From: Coprinellus micaceus
Taxonomy: Eukaryota > Basidiomycota > Agaricomycetes > Agaricales > Psathyrellaceae
Assembly: GCA_951394405.1 (NCBI GenBank)
Contig: OX596338.1
Span: 2,604,001 to 2,668,000, forward strand
Direction of reading: 5' to 3'
Length of the DNA: 64,000 nt
Part shown: one piece after another, positions 43,246 to 55,825 of the stretch
Position numbering within the stretch: position 1 is the stretch's first letter
Layout: each line of letters opens with the position of its first letter
Made by a program: the position numbers and the translations under genes
The notes under the pieces: generated by a model
Seen by the model: the letters and a program-made list of their open reading frames with translations, nothing else
Databases searched by the model: none
Told to the model about the DNA's origin: nothing

Positions 43246-45974
43246 CTAATAGCCTGAGGAGAAGTTAATTGGTGGAGGCAACGCATATGCAATGACACAC
43301 CATTCAGGTTCAATCTCAGTCAAGACCCGAATCCTATCAATACATCAGCCTTGATTTACCCAGAATACAGAACAAACATACTGCAGCTGCTTTGTCTCTT
43401 CAATGTCATGATAAATGACCCAACTACCCCTTGGTTTTCGGGTAAATAGTACACTTGTTGGATGAACATTCAACCTCTACATGTTCAGTTTGTCATCAGC
43501 ATTTTTTCCACACCCAACCTTCCACCGAAAACCATACCTTATTACCATGGACAGAAAGGTATGTCCCATCTGGCATCCACTTTGCACTATGCCTCCAATA
43601 CCCACTCACCAAACACTGCCTCAGCCGCTTAGCATCACCCTCACAGCTTTTGATTGGGAACTGGAACCGGTGCATGTATTTTTTGAGTTGGGACCGAATG
43701 GAGACTGCACGGGACATGGCACGGAAGGATAGGGCATGGGACTTGCACCAGGAGAGAGATTGGCCATAGCGGACAAAGGCATTGTAGGCTGCAGGGCATG
43801 ATTAGTTGAGAGTAGAAAGGGAAGGGTGGAGAGGTACCATTAAGTAGAGTTAGGTGGTCCTAGATGGATGATCATGAGAAATAGGATCTTGGAATAGAGA
43901 ATATGACAGACCCCTTCCTCAGCTGTGAACTTCCGTCGCTCAAGTTCAGCGAGAGCACCTGCAGCACCTTCTGGAATAATGAAGACATCCTATTGAGTGT
44001 CGGAAGTCAAACAGTGGCCTCACATCAAAGTAAAAGACCACATACCTGCACCGAGATCATTGCAGCAATCGTCAAAATCTCCTCCCCACAATTAAACTCC
44101 TTGCTTGCAAACAGCTATGCACCACAATTAGCCCTCCCCCATACAGGCCAGTAACAACTCACCATCTTTGCAATATTATGCTCCAATGGACACTCCGCTA
44201 CCTTGCTCCCAACCGGCGTCAACACATTCGCATCTGTCACCAATCCACTCAGGCACAATGTATCATATGCCTTCACAATAGTCTCTGCTGGGGGCGCTGA
44301 TATCCACTCAAACTTCATTATATCATCAATCCCGAGCGCCTTCAGCTGGAGGATGAGAGAGGTAAGATCCGTGCGGCTGATCTCCGGCGGTGTCGCAGCA
44401 GGGAGTGCATCATAGGAGGGCTTGGTGTAGAGGCGGTAGCACACTCCATTCGAGGTGCGGCCTGCACGCCCAGCACGTTGGGAGGCAGACGCTTTAGAGG
44501 CGGAGACAACAACAAGGGAGGAAACTCCAGAGGAGGGGTTATAGACGCGTATCTATGGGGCGTTGAGACGAGGCGGGGACGGAAATGGATGTCGAACGTA
44601 CCTTGACGAGCCCACAATCAATCACATATCGGATACCTTCGATCGTGACGCTTGCTTCCGCGATATTCGTCGAAACAACAACCTTCCGCCTACCCTTCTC
44701 TGTCGGCGAGAACGCTCTCAGCTGCTCATCGGTGGTAAGCCCAGCATACAGTGGTATAATGTCCATCTGTGTTGCCGACTTCGGTAGCCTCCGCACGGCT
44801 CATCAGTCTACAAGCCCGAACATGAACCAAAGAGGACTCACGATGGTAACCTCTCCGCCAACTCCTCTAGGCACATTTCAATATCCTCCCGGCCAGGCAG
44901 GAACACCAGGATATCGCCTTGGCCACCCTGTTCTATCCGATTGAGCACACTCTTCCCTTTCTGCCCTCATCACAGAACAAAACTTGGGCACACACCTGCA
45001 TATGAATATTCCACGCAACCTGAGCCGCCTTTTCCACGAAGTTCGGCACAGGTTCCTCCGTATAGGCGATCTGGACAGGGTACATCCTGCCTTCGAGAGA
45101 GACGATGACGGCTTCAGTGGAGGGGGAGGAGCATCCGGAGGTGAAGTAGTCGAGAAAATAGTTGGCGTCCATGGTCGCGGAGGATATGATTATGCGGAGC
45201 TCAGGGCGTTTGCGACGGATTCTGAGGCAGATTAGTTTGTGAGGGCGGTGTTCGGAGACGGGGAATGGCCCTCACTTTTTGAGAATGCCCAAAAGCAAAT
45301 CCGTATGCACACTCCTCTCATGCACCTCATCCAACTACCCTCCATTCAACCTCACTCCCCTTTCTCAAGAAAGTGGAGGACTCACCATAATGACACTATA
45401 CCGCGTCAACAGTGGATCCACCAACAACTCTCTAAACAACATCCCGTCCGTCAAATAAAGTATCCTCGTCCTCTCCTTGCTGCTCACATCCTCGAACCGA
45501 ATCGTGTACCCGACCTCCTCGCCCAACCTCGTCCCAACTTCCTGGGCTACGCGTGCAGCCACAGACGTCGCAGCTACTCGGCGGGGTTGTGTGCACGCGA
45601 TGACGCGTCCGTTGCCTGCCCAGCCAGCTTCGAGGAGGAACTGGGGGAGTTCTGATCAGAGCGCGTGAGGAGGCGCTGGACTGGGAGGGGGAGGGGAGCG
45701 TACGTGTGGTTTTGCCGCAGCCTGTTTGGCCGACGACGATGGAGACGCCGTATTTCTCTACGCAGTAAAGCAGTTTCTGTCCTGTACGGTGTTTGATAAA
45801 TGAGGAATTGGATCTCGAGGGGATCGCTGGTTGGTACATACTGTGCTTGAATATTGGCAATCTGTCCCTGGAGTCTGTCGGAGGGGCAGAGATGACCGAT
45901 GCGTCACCCTCCTCGACTCTGTCAAGTGTACTCCCGGGGCCAAGGGTGCCAGGTTTCCAGAAGCTGAGGGCCAT
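43246..45974 (-). CDS. DHX35: DEAH-box RNA helicase, DHX35 type
   Basis: Start ATG 45974: '[18 protein letters not shown]', the N-terminal signature of DHX35. Exons give Walker A '[11 protein letters not shown]', motif Ia '[16 protein letters not shown]', motif II '[11 protein letters not shown]' (DEVH in place of DEAH), motif III 'SATMD', '[14 protein letters not shown]', '[20 protein letters not shown]' and '[18 protein letters not shown]'. Then come the HA2 domain ('[14 protein letters not shown]') and the OB-fold end ('[20 protein letters not shown]', '[11 protein letters not shown]'), stop at 43246. At least eight short introns are needed. The human relative associates with late spliceosomes; the enzyme unwinds or remodels RNA with ATP in the nucleus. 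Divergent from YJU2. Confidence 0.9.
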
Positions 45975-46124
45975 GGCGGGGTGGTGGAAGAGAGAGATGA
46001 GGATTGTGTGGCGCTATTTACACGATGCTGGCGCTTATGAGTTGGACCATCAATCTGAGCCTCAGCCTCATACCGCGACCATCCCCTTTCCCCTCTCCTT
46101 CACCACTCCTAGCCACCGCCCAGC
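45975..46124. promoter_or_regulatory. 150-bp divergent promoter of DHX35 and YJU2
   Basis: Only 150 bp separate the two start codons, so both transcripts must start within or very near it. No TATA box is obvious. Pyrimidine-rich tracts (about 46080-46110, CCCTTTCCCCTCTCC) precede the YJU2 start, as is common at fungal transcription starts. Confidence 0.6.
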
Positions 46125-47009
46125 ATGTCTGAACGCAAAGTCCTTAACAAGTACTTCCCCCCGGACTTCGACCCCTCCCTCATCCCCCGGCGCAAGGTCC
46201 CAAAGAACAGCCAACAGGTCGTCCGTCTCATGGCCCCCTTTTCCATGCGCTGCAACACCTGCGGCGAGTACATCTACAAAGGCAAAAAGTTCAACGCCCG
46301 GAAGGAGACCGTCGAGGGCGAAGATTACTTTGGCATAAAGATATTTCGCTTCTACATCAAATGCACCCTCTGTAGTGCAGAAATCACGTTCAAAACCGAT
46401 CCCAAGAACACCGACTACGCCGCGGAGCATGGGGCGAGCAGGAACTTTGAGCCATGGAGAGATGAAGCGGCGGAGGAGGAAGGGGATAGGCTGGCCAAGT
46501 TGGAGGAGGAGGAGAATAACCCGATGAAGCAGTTGGAGAACCGGACGCAGGATAGCAAGCGGGAGATGGAAATTTTGGATGCATTGCAGGATATCAGGGC
46601 GAGGAATGCGAGGATCGAGAGGGCGGGGCAGAGCCAGTCGGACGACCTACTTAGGCGGTTAGATATGGAGGAGCTGGAGGAGCTGGAGGATGAGGAGAGG
46701 AAGAGGCTGGACGAAGAAGACGAAGCCCTCGTCCGTGCCGTCTTTGGAAAAGTCTCTGCACCCCCAGCCGCTGGCCCTTCCTCATCAGGGGCGGCAGCGG
46801 CAGACGAGGACGAAGACGAGGACGAGTCCAAGCTCGTCGCTCTCAAGCGGAAGGCGGCAGTGACGGAGAAGGAGCCTGAACTCAAGAGCCTACTTTCCGA
46901 CACGGCCAAAGCGCTTATGGCGACGAAACCTGCACCGGTGGTCAAGAAACGCAAAGCCGATGGCCTTGGAATCAAGATTGTGAAGAAGAAGAAGGCCGTT
47001 GTTTCATAG
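46125..47009 (+). CDS. YJU2: Splicing factor YJU2 / CCDC94 (CWC16 family)
   Basis: A single exon of 294 codons. The N-terminus '[20 protein letters not shown]' and '[20 protein letters not shown]', '[12 protein letters not shown]', '[20 protein letters not shown]' and '[17 protein letters not shown]' are the conserved CWC16 core. The two CxxC pairs (RCNTCGE, KCTLCSA) form the zinc site. The rest is a long charged helix (about residues 110-210) and a Lys/Asp/Glu-rich tail ending in a nuclear localisation-like '[17 protein letters not shown]'. Length fits the family. YJU2 joins the spliceosome with the Prp19 complex and promotes the first catalytic step, which links it to CDC5 encoded at 58398-61238. 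Confidence 0.95.
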   Translation: MSERKVLNKYFPPDFDPSLIPRRKVPKNSQQVVRLMAPFSMRCNTCGEYIYKGKKFNARKETVEGEDYFGIKIFRFYIKCTLCSAEITFKTDPKNTDYAAEHGASRNFEPWRDEAAEEEGDRLAKLEEEENNPMKQLENRTQDSKREMEILDALQDIRARNARIERAGQSQSDDLLRRLDMEELEELEDEERKRLDEEDEALVRAVFGKVSAPPAAGPSSSGAAAADEDEDEDESKLVALKRKAAVTEKEPELKSLLSDTAKALMATKPAPVVKKRKADGLGIKIVKKKKAVVS

Positions 47010-47121
47010 CATACCATTCTCGCTGTACCCTGTATCACATTATCTGGACTGTAATTGTAGTACCAACCTCTGATCCGCGACTCTTGCACACAACCTTCAT
47101 CACCTTCTCACATACCCAACG

Positions 47122-48063
47122 ATGTCCACCTCAGGCCGCGAAGACGCCCACCCCCGAATCTCGCTCGACGCGCTCTCTGACTGGAACGCGGTCGCCTCGT
47201 CGTGCAAGCGTTCCGCGCGGCAGATCGCCGAAGCCCAGGCAAAAGAAGATGGGCTAGGGAAGGAGGAGAGTGAGCTGCTGCTGAAACATATGGATAGGGT
47301 ACGTTTCTAGGTCGTCTAGAGCTTGAGGTCTGGCCCATCTCTTGGCATCCTTCTCGCGTGTCAACGACTATTTGAATGCTCAAAAGGGACGCGCAGTTCC
47401 TCGACCAGACCCTAACGAACGTCCAACCCAACCTACGCGTGAACGGCCACTCTCTCGACCACCCAAACACGCACGGTACGCGACCCATCCTTTCCTCTCC
47501 CTCCCTGCTCCACATTCCTCTGTCTCGCTTGGTTCTCCATATCTTCTCTTACCCATCGGTTTTCGATTCACAGAGATGGAAACCTTCGACGAAGCCCTCG
47601 ACCGCCGAATCTGGTCGCTCGCCGACACCCGTCTGCAATGGCACAAACGAATAGCAGAGAATAGGCGCACCGTGCCCTCTGAAATCCGGGATAACCTTGG
47701 CACCCTTCTCTCACAGCACGCAGAAGTGGACGCTACTTCTCTCTCCCTCAGAGACCTGTCGCAAATAGACGGCGAGGGCGACGAGGGGAGGGGAGGGGAG
47801 GAGGACTTTGAGACAGAAGAGTTGCTTGAGACAGTCCGGAAGAACACAGCGTTCGCAGAAGAACTGGCACAGGTGCGTCTGGTCCTCTATTTTTGGGATT
47901 GGGATATAGTACATCGAGCGAAAATTCGAGTGGAAGAGAGAGAAGCTATATAGGAAGAAAACGAAACTAACTGGGCCATCTGGAACAGACGATACCAATG
48001 CAACAAGGACGAAGCGAACGTGTGAAGGCGGTCAGTGCAGAGATCAAGAGCTTGCGACCATAA
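47122..48063 (+). CDS. Probable kinetochore protein MIS14/NSL1
   Basis: Four exons. Exon 1 reads 'RISLDALSDWNAVASSCKRS' to 'LLLKHMDR'. After an intron it continues 'DAQFLDQTLTNVQPNLRVNG', then 'METFDEALDRRIWSLADTRL', 'RRTVPSEIRDNL' and an acidic coiled-coil-like C-terminal region. The last exon is 'TIPMQQGRSERVKAVSAEIK', ending TAA 48061-48063. The 'FDEALDRRI...L' block with a following 'RR..P..I' is characteristic of MIS14/NSL1, a subunit of the MIND/Mis12 complex that links inner and outer kinetochore. Length (about 200 residues) fits. Similarity in this family is low, so the call is moderate. The stop is 6 bp from the GAR1 stop on the other strand. Confidence 0.6.
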
Positions 48064-48069
48064 TCTCCT

Positions 48070-48883
48070 CTATGAGCGGTTGAATCCACCCCCTCCCCCA
48101 CGTCCACCCCCCCGTCCACCGAACCCTCCACCGAACCCTCCACCACCGCGTCCACCGCCAAACCCACCCCCACGTCCACCGCCAGGGCCACCCCGACCTC
48201 TTGGTGCGAATCCTCCCCCACGTCCGCCGCCGCGTCCGCCAAACCCACCGCGTCCCGGGGGACCGCCCCGTCCTCCCCTCCCACCACCGCCACGTCCTCC
48301 CGAGCCACCGCGCTCTGTAAGAATAGGTCTATCAGCACGAGCCCTCCCAATATCAACCTGTAATAATAGACACGCACTTTTCACTCCTCCAACGACTTTG
48401 GGCTTGGGAAGGAACCTCTCAATCGGCAACAACTTGTCGCCTCCAATATACACTTTGTCTCCCTTCTTGAAGCTGCTCGCAATGACGCCGTTCTCCATCT
48501 TGATTGAAAAAAACACTTCGTTGATAGGGCCAAGGATTTCGTCGACTTTTCCGATCTGAGATTTATTTTGGAGATAGATGGGGGCATTGAAGTAGGGGAC
48601 TTTGTCGGGGAGGAGGGAGGAGCAGAGCATTTCATCTTCGACGGCGTGGACAAAGGAGCCCATTTCTATATGACGGAGGGGACGTTGTGAGAAGGGGAGA
48701 GGGATCCATGGATTAGAACGCACCTAGGACCTGGTCTGGAGGACCCATATCGCGTTGGAAGCCTCCACGGCCCCCACCACGCCCTCCCCCTGTCTATCCG
48801 TCAGATCCGCTATAGCTCTCAGAGAAAAAGGACTCACCTCGACCACCGAACCCGCCGCCTCTTGAACTACCGCGAAATGACAT
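48070..48883 (-). CDS. GAR1: H/ACA snoRNP subunit GAR1
   Basis: ATG 48883: 'MSFRGSSRGGGFGG', a short N-terminal RGG region split by an intron, then 'PDQVLEMGSFVHAVEDEMLC', 'KVPYFNAPIYLQNKSQIGKV', 'DEILGPINEVFFSIKM', 'GDKVYIGGDKLLPIERFLP'. This is the GAR1 beta-barrel core. The C-terminus is a long RGG domain (GGRGGGRGGGF). Introns precede 'GRGGGRGG' and 'EMGSFVH'. GAR1 binds the pseudouridine synthase Cbf5 in nucleolar H/ACA particles and is needed for rRNA pseudouridylation. Stop TAG 48070-48072. Confidence 0.95.
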
Positions 48884-49028
48884 GTTGTATATATGGATTG
48901 AGTAGAGTTGAGCACCAGGGTCTGAAAAAGTTCGGCGGCACCCCTGATCGCCGCCAGGATATTCAATCCCCGCCGAGTCCGGCTATTAGCGCCTGGTCAA
49001 ATACCGGGCACAGGCAGTCATCGAGCTC

Positions 49029-52000
49029 ATGGCAATCTTTGCGCGTCCAGCGTCGTTCGAGGCGACGTGCAGCGAGCACGAGAGCGAAGATGCCAGTGTG
49101 CGCGTGGGCGAGGACCTGTGGGCCAAACTCAGAGGAGAGAGCGTCGCCGAGAGCGTCTGCGTCGCGGTGCAGCCCCTAACTGGCCACAGGCTGCCCTCCC
49201 TCGTCTCCTGGGCGTCCCTCGATCCCAAGGTACGCCCCACACCCACCCAGTTCTCCAAGGCTGACCCATTCCTAGCTCTCCCTGTCGTCGATCTCCGTCC
49301 CAGGCTCATGGCACCCCTCCTCGCCCACCCTCACGCTCACCCCCGTCTCCCCCCAACTCCTCACCTCAGCCATCCTCCTCGCCACCTCTCCTGCCGCCCT
49401 CGACCTCGCCACCTCTGACCCGCATGCATTTGACCCGTGGCTCGAAGGTTCGCGGATCCTGCGCGCGGGAGAAACCATCCGCGTACCCATGCCCCAAGTT
49501 AACGGAATCACGGGTCAACACCATTCCACGGACTCCCTGAGCTTCAAGGTTGACACCGTCGAGCCAGTGCTCCAAGGGTACATTAAGAAAGAGCTTACCC
49601 GGCTTGTTGTACTCCTCGCCGAAGACGCACATCCCTCCCACTCCGTCCTCCTCTCCGCTTCACTACCCGCCTCTCCCCAAGATGAGGAAGACGAAGCGGA
49701 CATCGAGATCGACGAGAGCTTTCTCGCAGGTTCCACTGTCGCGTCCTCCTTTGGCTCTTTTGCACCCCGCGCCAATGGTTTAAACGGAAACGCGACGTCT
49801 CCCTCGCGCTTACGATCGTACGACCCGCTCGTCCTTGAACCTCTTCCCGCTTCCGTCTCACCTGCAACAGACGATGTAGCGGTCTACTTGAAGACCGCCG
49901 ACCTCGGAAGGCTAGGCCTTCTCAACTCTGACTGGGTGCGTACTCCCCCCCCCTTCCCTCATCCCCCCCTAGCAACTAACCTACCTCACCACGCAGGCCA
50001 GACTCTCCTCCCCCTCCTCCCCCTCCAAGTCCCGGCTTGTCCGCGTCCACGTCGACGACGCCCTTGCCTCCTCCCCGGGCAGGGCCCTCGCATCACCTGT
50101 CCTCCTGCACAATGCCCTCTCCACTTCCACCCCATCGGCCTCTCCCGCCCCCACGCCTTCTGGTTCGACGCCCTCGCCATCGATTGCTTCATTCGTACCG
50201 CAACTCGCGCACACGCATGCAGGAGGAGGAGGATGCAAGAACCACATCGCACTCACCTCAACCCCCTTCGCGTCCCATACGCCCCATATCCCCACGGCGC
50301 GTAGCATCACCGTCGCCCGTATCGCCTCTCCGCTATCCACGTCCCGCCTGTACCAGAACTCGTTCCTCCAAGGCTTGAAGTCCTACTTCTCCGGGAACCC
50401 ATCAGGTAAAAAGGATGCGAAGGTTACTAAACGATTGGTGAAAAGAGGTGACTTGGTATGCGTACCCGTCGATACAGATAGTGCGAGATGGCAAGGACAG
50501 GCAGGCGAAGAGGAGGATGTAGGAATGCCGATGTACGTTCCCTCCCACGCCCATGTCCTTGTAGCATAGCTGATATGGGATGTCGTGTAGATCCCTAGCA
50601 GCCACCGCACCCCCACCTACAGGCTTCGTCTTCTTCATGATCACCAACGTCGAGTACGACGTCCTCTCCGATACTTCTTCCACCTCTGGCCCTTCAAATT
50701 CTTCATCGTCCTCCACATCAACCTCTAATCCCGTACATGGAACGATGCAGGACATTTTACTGAGTGCGAGGACAGGCGAACTTGGTGTCTTCGTCGACCC
50801 GGACGTGACGCGAATCGTGCAGGCCGGGCTGGAGAGGGCGAGGGTACCAGACGTAGGCGCGTATTTCGAGTCGGATCCTTCGTCTCCCCGCTCCCTCCTC
50901 GCATACCTCTCCTCAGCTTCAGTTCCATCACCCCTCCTTGCTCCCTCATCCCCTTTCGCCAAACTACACTCCCTCATCTCCGCCTCCCTCTCTCGCCTCT
51001 CCCTGGACTGTTCCCTAGATACAACCTTCCTAGTGAAAGGAAACCGGGGCACTGGGAAATTCACAATGGTGAGCTGGGTGGGTGAACGCCTCGGAGTGGG
51101 AATCATGGAAGTGAATTGCTACGACCTCCTTGGGGACACCGACACCAAGACCGAAGCTACCCTCCGCGTACGGTTTGACCAGGCAGCGAATTGCACCCCG
51201 TGTATACTCGTGCTACGGAAGTTGGAGGCATTGGTGGGGACGACGCAGCCGGGGGATGGGTCAAAGGGTGCGTTCTATTCTCTTTTCCCCTTGGTTCTTC
51301 TCCTATTGCAATAGAAGGGGAGCTGATGTGTGATCTCGTAGAGCCCGCCTTGACGTCTGCCCTGAAGGAATGCATCGCTAACCTGCAGACAAGCTGGAGG
51401 ATGACTGGGTATCCGGTGATTGTGGTAGGAATTGCGAACGACCCGAGCCAGGTGCCCCCAGAAATATTGGCGCTGTTCAAGCATGAAGTCGGGATTGAGG
51501 TATGTCTACACCTGCCTCCCTTTCTCCCATGCATCTGTATCCCCAATATGAGTGAATATGAAGAAATCAGGGTTGACTATGAATTACAGGTCCCAGACGA
51601 GCGCACACGCCACTCCATCCTCACAACCCTCCTCCGGAACGAAACCCTCGCATCTGATGTCTCGACGTCAGAACTCGCAACCCAAACAGCCGCACTCGTC
51701 GCCGCCGATCTTGTCGATCTCGTTGCGCGTAGCAAGGCTCTTGCGTTGGACCGAGTGCTCAAGGGACGGTACGTCGTCCCACTTCTCTCCGAACGATTTA
51801 CACCAACGAAACGCTATGCATAGAGAAAAGCAGTCTCCCTCCATCCGGCTGGCCGGCTTTGACCTCCTAGCCGGGGACTTTGAGGACGCCCTCGGCAAGG
51901 CTCGTGAGCTCTACTCTGAGAGCATTGGCGCACCCAAGATCCCCACCGTCTCATGGGATGACGTCGGAGGGCTTGCCCACGTCAAGCACGATATCCTTGA

Positions 52001-53023
52001 CACGATCCAGCTACCACTCGAGCACCCCGAGTTGTTTGCGGATGGGTTGAAGAAGCGGTCGGGTGGGTTCTCTCCATATTGATAGAGGTGTGAGTAACCT
52101 ATTGACAACGAACAAAAGGTATCCTCCTCTACGGGCCCCCAGGCACAGGAAAGACCCTCATCGCCAAAGCTGTCGCCACCTCCTGTGCCCTCAACTTCTT
52201 CTCCGTCAAAGGCCCCGAACTCCTCAACATGTACATCGGTGAGTCTGAGGCCAACGTCCGGCGTATCTTCCAAAAGGCTAGAGACGCCAAGCCATGCGTC
52301 ATTTTCTTCGACGAGTTGGATAGCATTGCGCCGAAGAGGGGGAACCAGGGCGATAGCGGGGGCGTGATGGATAGAATTGTGAGTCAACTTTTGGCGGAGC
52401 TAGATGGGATGAGCTCTGGGGGGAAGGAAGGGGGAGGAGATGTGTTTGTAATCGGGGCCACGAACCGACCCGACCTTCTCGATCCCGCTCTGCTTCGCCC
52501 AGGTCGGTTCGACCGCATGCTCTACCTGGGTGTATCGGAAACGCACGAAGCCCAGTTCACCATCCTCGAAGCCCTCACACGCAAGTTCCGGTTGGACGCC
52601 TCGCTCAGCCTGCGCGATGTCGCAGAGAGGTGCCCGTTCAACTATACCGGGGCGGACTTTTATGCGCTATGCAGCGACGCCATGTTGAACGCCATGTCAC
52701 GCAAGGCTATGGAACTCGAAGAGAGTATCGCTGTGCTCAATAAGGGGCCAAGGGATAGTAGGCACCCGTACCCCATTACACCACAGTACTACTTGTCGGA
52801 GATGGCGAGCCAGGAAGAGATCCTTGTTATGGTGAATGGGGAGGACTTTGGGCTCGCACTAGAGAAGCTTGTGCCAAGTGTGAGCCAGGCGGAAATGGAT
52901 CATTATGCGAAGGTGCAGCAGAGGTTTACGCAGGATAAGGATACGAAGGGGAAAGGAAAGGGTGCAACGACGGAGGATGATTGGGAGGATGAGGAGGAGG
53001 GTGGTATCACGATTAGGATGTGA
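49029..53023 (+). CDS. PEX6: Peroxisome biogenesis AAA ATPase PEX6
   Basis: Start ATG 49029 ([20 protein letters not shown]). The N-terminal part includes '[16 protein letters not shown]' and '[20 protein letters not shown]', a PEX6-type N region. The first AAA module has a degenerate P-loop '[15 protein letters not shown]'. The second is canonical: '[20 protein letters not shown]', '[20 protein letters not shown]', '[18 protein letters not shown]', Walker B '[13 protein letters not shown]', '[20 protein letters not shown]', '[16 protein letters not shown]' and '[18 protein letters not shown]'. About seven short introns. PEX6 works with PEX1 at the peroxisome membrane to extract ubiquitinated PEX5. 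The '[12 protein letters not shown]' block separates it from PEX1 and CDC48. Confidence 0.93.
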
Positions 53024-53399
53024 AAAGCTTTTATTAACACGGGAACGGGATTCACATGAAGTATGAGTCTGAGGTGGGTAACAAGTAATTGTAGCTACAT
53101 AGTAATTGCACTGAAACAGGTCATGGCCAAGGCGAGAAAATACAATAGGTGAAGTGATACCAAAAACCGCATTAAGTCTACATGTGTGAATATCCGAGCT
53201 AGAAGTGGTAGAGTTCATACAACATAATCCGTGTCGTTTTACAAGGTGTGGATGGAGTGCGACGATATCCAAGTGAAGAGAAGCAAAGTGTAGATGCGCG
53301 TAATGTGTAACTAACCAATCCTGATCGTAAGCAGAGCATTCATCGACGATGAATCAACCAATTCTATGAGACGAGAACCCAATGGCAGGAGCAGGACGA
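53024..53399. other. Convergent intergenic region PEX6 / phosphatase
   Basis: 376 bp between two converging stop codons, presumably both 3' untranslated regions. AT-richer than the flanks. No gene or terminator motif could be assigned. Confidence 0.5.
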
Positions 53400-55722
53400 T
53401 CAGAACCACTGCTTGGACTGGAACCCAATCTTCTCTAGAAGGTTCTTGATCGTGGAAGGCATGTTCAGAGACATCAGGGCCGTAGAGGACCCCTTCACAG
53501 GCGTGCCGACAGTCTCTTGGCTATTGTGAAACCAGTCAGACACAGCCGTAGGGCCAACGAAAAAAAAAGACTCACTCATACGCCACCCTCCCATCAATCC
53601 ACGTCTCGAGCCTCAACACCGGTCTCGTCTTATTCCTCGTATCCACCTCAATTGCGCTCCACTTCACGTTCCCCTCCGCGATATACTCCACCACCCTCTC
53701 CCTCGGCACCCTCTCCTCCACCGTCTTCACCACTGGGCCCTCCTCCTCCAGTAGCTCCACCTCGGTTCTCGTCCGCACAACGCTATCGTCCGCACCGCTA
53801 TCCTTGTTCAACGTCCGCACGAAGGGAATATAGAACATGTTCAAGGGGCTTGTGCTGAACTCCGTCACAGGGTAAGAATTCTCGTCTTTCCCGAGGAACT
53901 CGATGGCAGCGAATTCGTGGCGGTCGCCAGAGAGGATGTAGACGTTGGGGACGGTGTGGAGCTGGGCGAGGATCTGGGATTTCTCATGGGCGTAACCGCC
54001 CCACGAGTCTTTCTGCGCGTCATGGCCCCAAAGGGAGGTGAACGGCACAGAGGAGATGATGAACTTGAACGACGCAGTATTGTTCACCTACAAACCGACA
54101 CGTTAGTCAATCGCTTTCCACAGATAATGGGAAAGGGTAATTACTTTCGCCACCCACTCGCTAAACGCCTCAACCTGCCTCTCCCCGAGCATCGTCCTCT
54201 CTACCAGGTCCGTCTTATCCGCGTCGCTCCTCCACCTCCTCGTGTCCATAACGAAAAACGCGACGTCGCCATACGTAAAGTTGAAATAGTGGTCCCCAAT
54301 GCTTGGAGAATCATAGTTCGCTGCGCCGTTATACATGCTGAACGCCCGCGACGCTTCGGGGTAAGGCGCAAGGTCCTGGCCGTCTCCGCCCCAGTTGTTG
54401 ATTACCTCGTGATCGTCGTAAACATGCAGCATGGCTGGTGAAGAATGAGTTAGGTGTGGGTAAGGCTAGGGGTGAAGGGTGTACGCACGCAGCCACTCGT
54501 AGACCTTCCTGAAGCTTGGGCTGGCGTAGACTCGTCGGTACAGACGGGTATACGCATCGCCCGAGTCGCCAAAGTACACCGGGACGTCCGCGTAGATAAA
54601 GTCGCCCAGGAAAAGCATAAACTTGGGCAGCATAGGCGTAATCCACGACTCCTTCACTTCTTGAGCCTCAGACGTTGGAATGGGTTCAGTCGTGGCGTCG
54701 TTCTCCGGTTGAGGTGCAGGAGGCACGGTGCAATCCGCACCCTCTGGTTCGCATATCGTGAGCTCGGGCAACTTTTCTGGGGAAGGCGGAGGAACGTCGG
54801 CGGTGTATGGGACTTGCACCAGGCGCTTGGGCGCGAGGGACCTGGCCAAGAGGTCGAACCCAGCGATTGTGCTTCGCTCGTGAGGGCCGCGATAGGGGAA
54901 ATTTGGGATGATACACGAAGAAACGAGGAACTTGAAGTGCGAGCCGACTCCGAGGCGGGGGTCGGGGAAGGTCTGGAAGTGGATGGGTTTTGGAGGGTAA
55001 GGGAGGAAGATTCCATCAAGAGACGCGAAGATGTCTGAAATTACAGCATGAATTGGAGTTCTGGAAGAAGGGATACAAAAACGACGCACACTCGTACTCG
55101 GTATTCGGCCAAAGCCCACTGAGCTTGGTGACGTTCACCCAGTCATTCTCCTGGCTCAGGGAGACAATAGGCCCATCCTTCCACGCAAAGCCGTCTGTCA
55201 AGGCCTCCTTGTACAGAATCTGGACTGTATTGGAGGTTTCGTTGCCCGTGGTGGGGTAGCGAACCATGATCTTGGCTGCATCGGGGTAGAGGGCGCCGAT
55301 GCGGGTGAAAACGACGTCGTTTTCGGGGTAGACTAGCGGGTTGAGTGCGAGGTCGACGGATGCGAGGAAAAGGGCGGTGTTTATGACGACATTGGTGATG
55401 TTGGGGAGGCGAGAACGGGTTTTGAGGCCAGTGAGGACGGCAACGAGGGGATTTGGGTCCTCGGACTACTGGATATAAGCGAGGACATTCATGAATAGAA
55501 AACCTGAACTACCTTTGGTAGAGGAGGAAGGGGTTTTTGCTTCTTATCGCTGTTCTCGACCTCGTTGGTCGTCAGGTTCGTCGCGCTAAGCGAGGCTAGA
55601 TATCCGATATACAGCAGCGGCAGCGCTGGGACTGCGAGTCTTGTTGGGATAACCTGGAGAAAGACATATGCGACTAGGCGTAGGAGAGATGCAAAGAGGG
55701 CAGGGAGGAGAGGATGCCCCAT
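53400..55722 (-). CDS. PhoD-like (alkaline phosphatase D type) phosphatase with membrane N-terminus
   Basis: ATG 55722: 'MGHPLLPALFASLLRLVAYV' followed by hydrophobic stretches (FLQVIPTRLAVPALPLLYIG), so an N-terminal membrane region. Later exons give 'LSGLWPNTEYE', 'HFKFLVSSCIIPNFPY', metal-binding blocks 'FMLFLGDFIYADVP', 'HVYDDHEVINNWGGD', 'GDVAFFVMDTRRWRSD', 'SSVPFTSLWG' and 'YILSGDRHEFAAIE'. These are the GDxxY, DDHEx and GDxH motifs of PhoD-like metallophosphatases. The last exon encodes 'NMPSTIKNLLEKIGFQSKQW', stop 53400. Introns are short. The substrate is unknown. It probably acts at a membrane facing the secretory lumen or outside. Divergent from the MIC19-like gene, starts 103 bp apart. 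Confidence 0.88.
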
Positions 55723-55825
55723 GGTGGTGTTGGAGACACACCCAAAACACGGCACCAACAACGTTTCCGCGACCCAGACACGTGACTCTGCGCCTTGCCT
55801 TCTCCCCGCAACATTTGTGACCAAA

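Noticed and set aside
46415..47089. Minus-strand Ser-rich ORF of 224 codons
   Set aside because: It is antisense to the Glu/Lys-rich half of YJU2.
48035..48559. Proline-rich plus-strand ORF
   Set aside because: It is the antisense of the GAR1 RGG domain; Pro codons are the complement of Gly codons.
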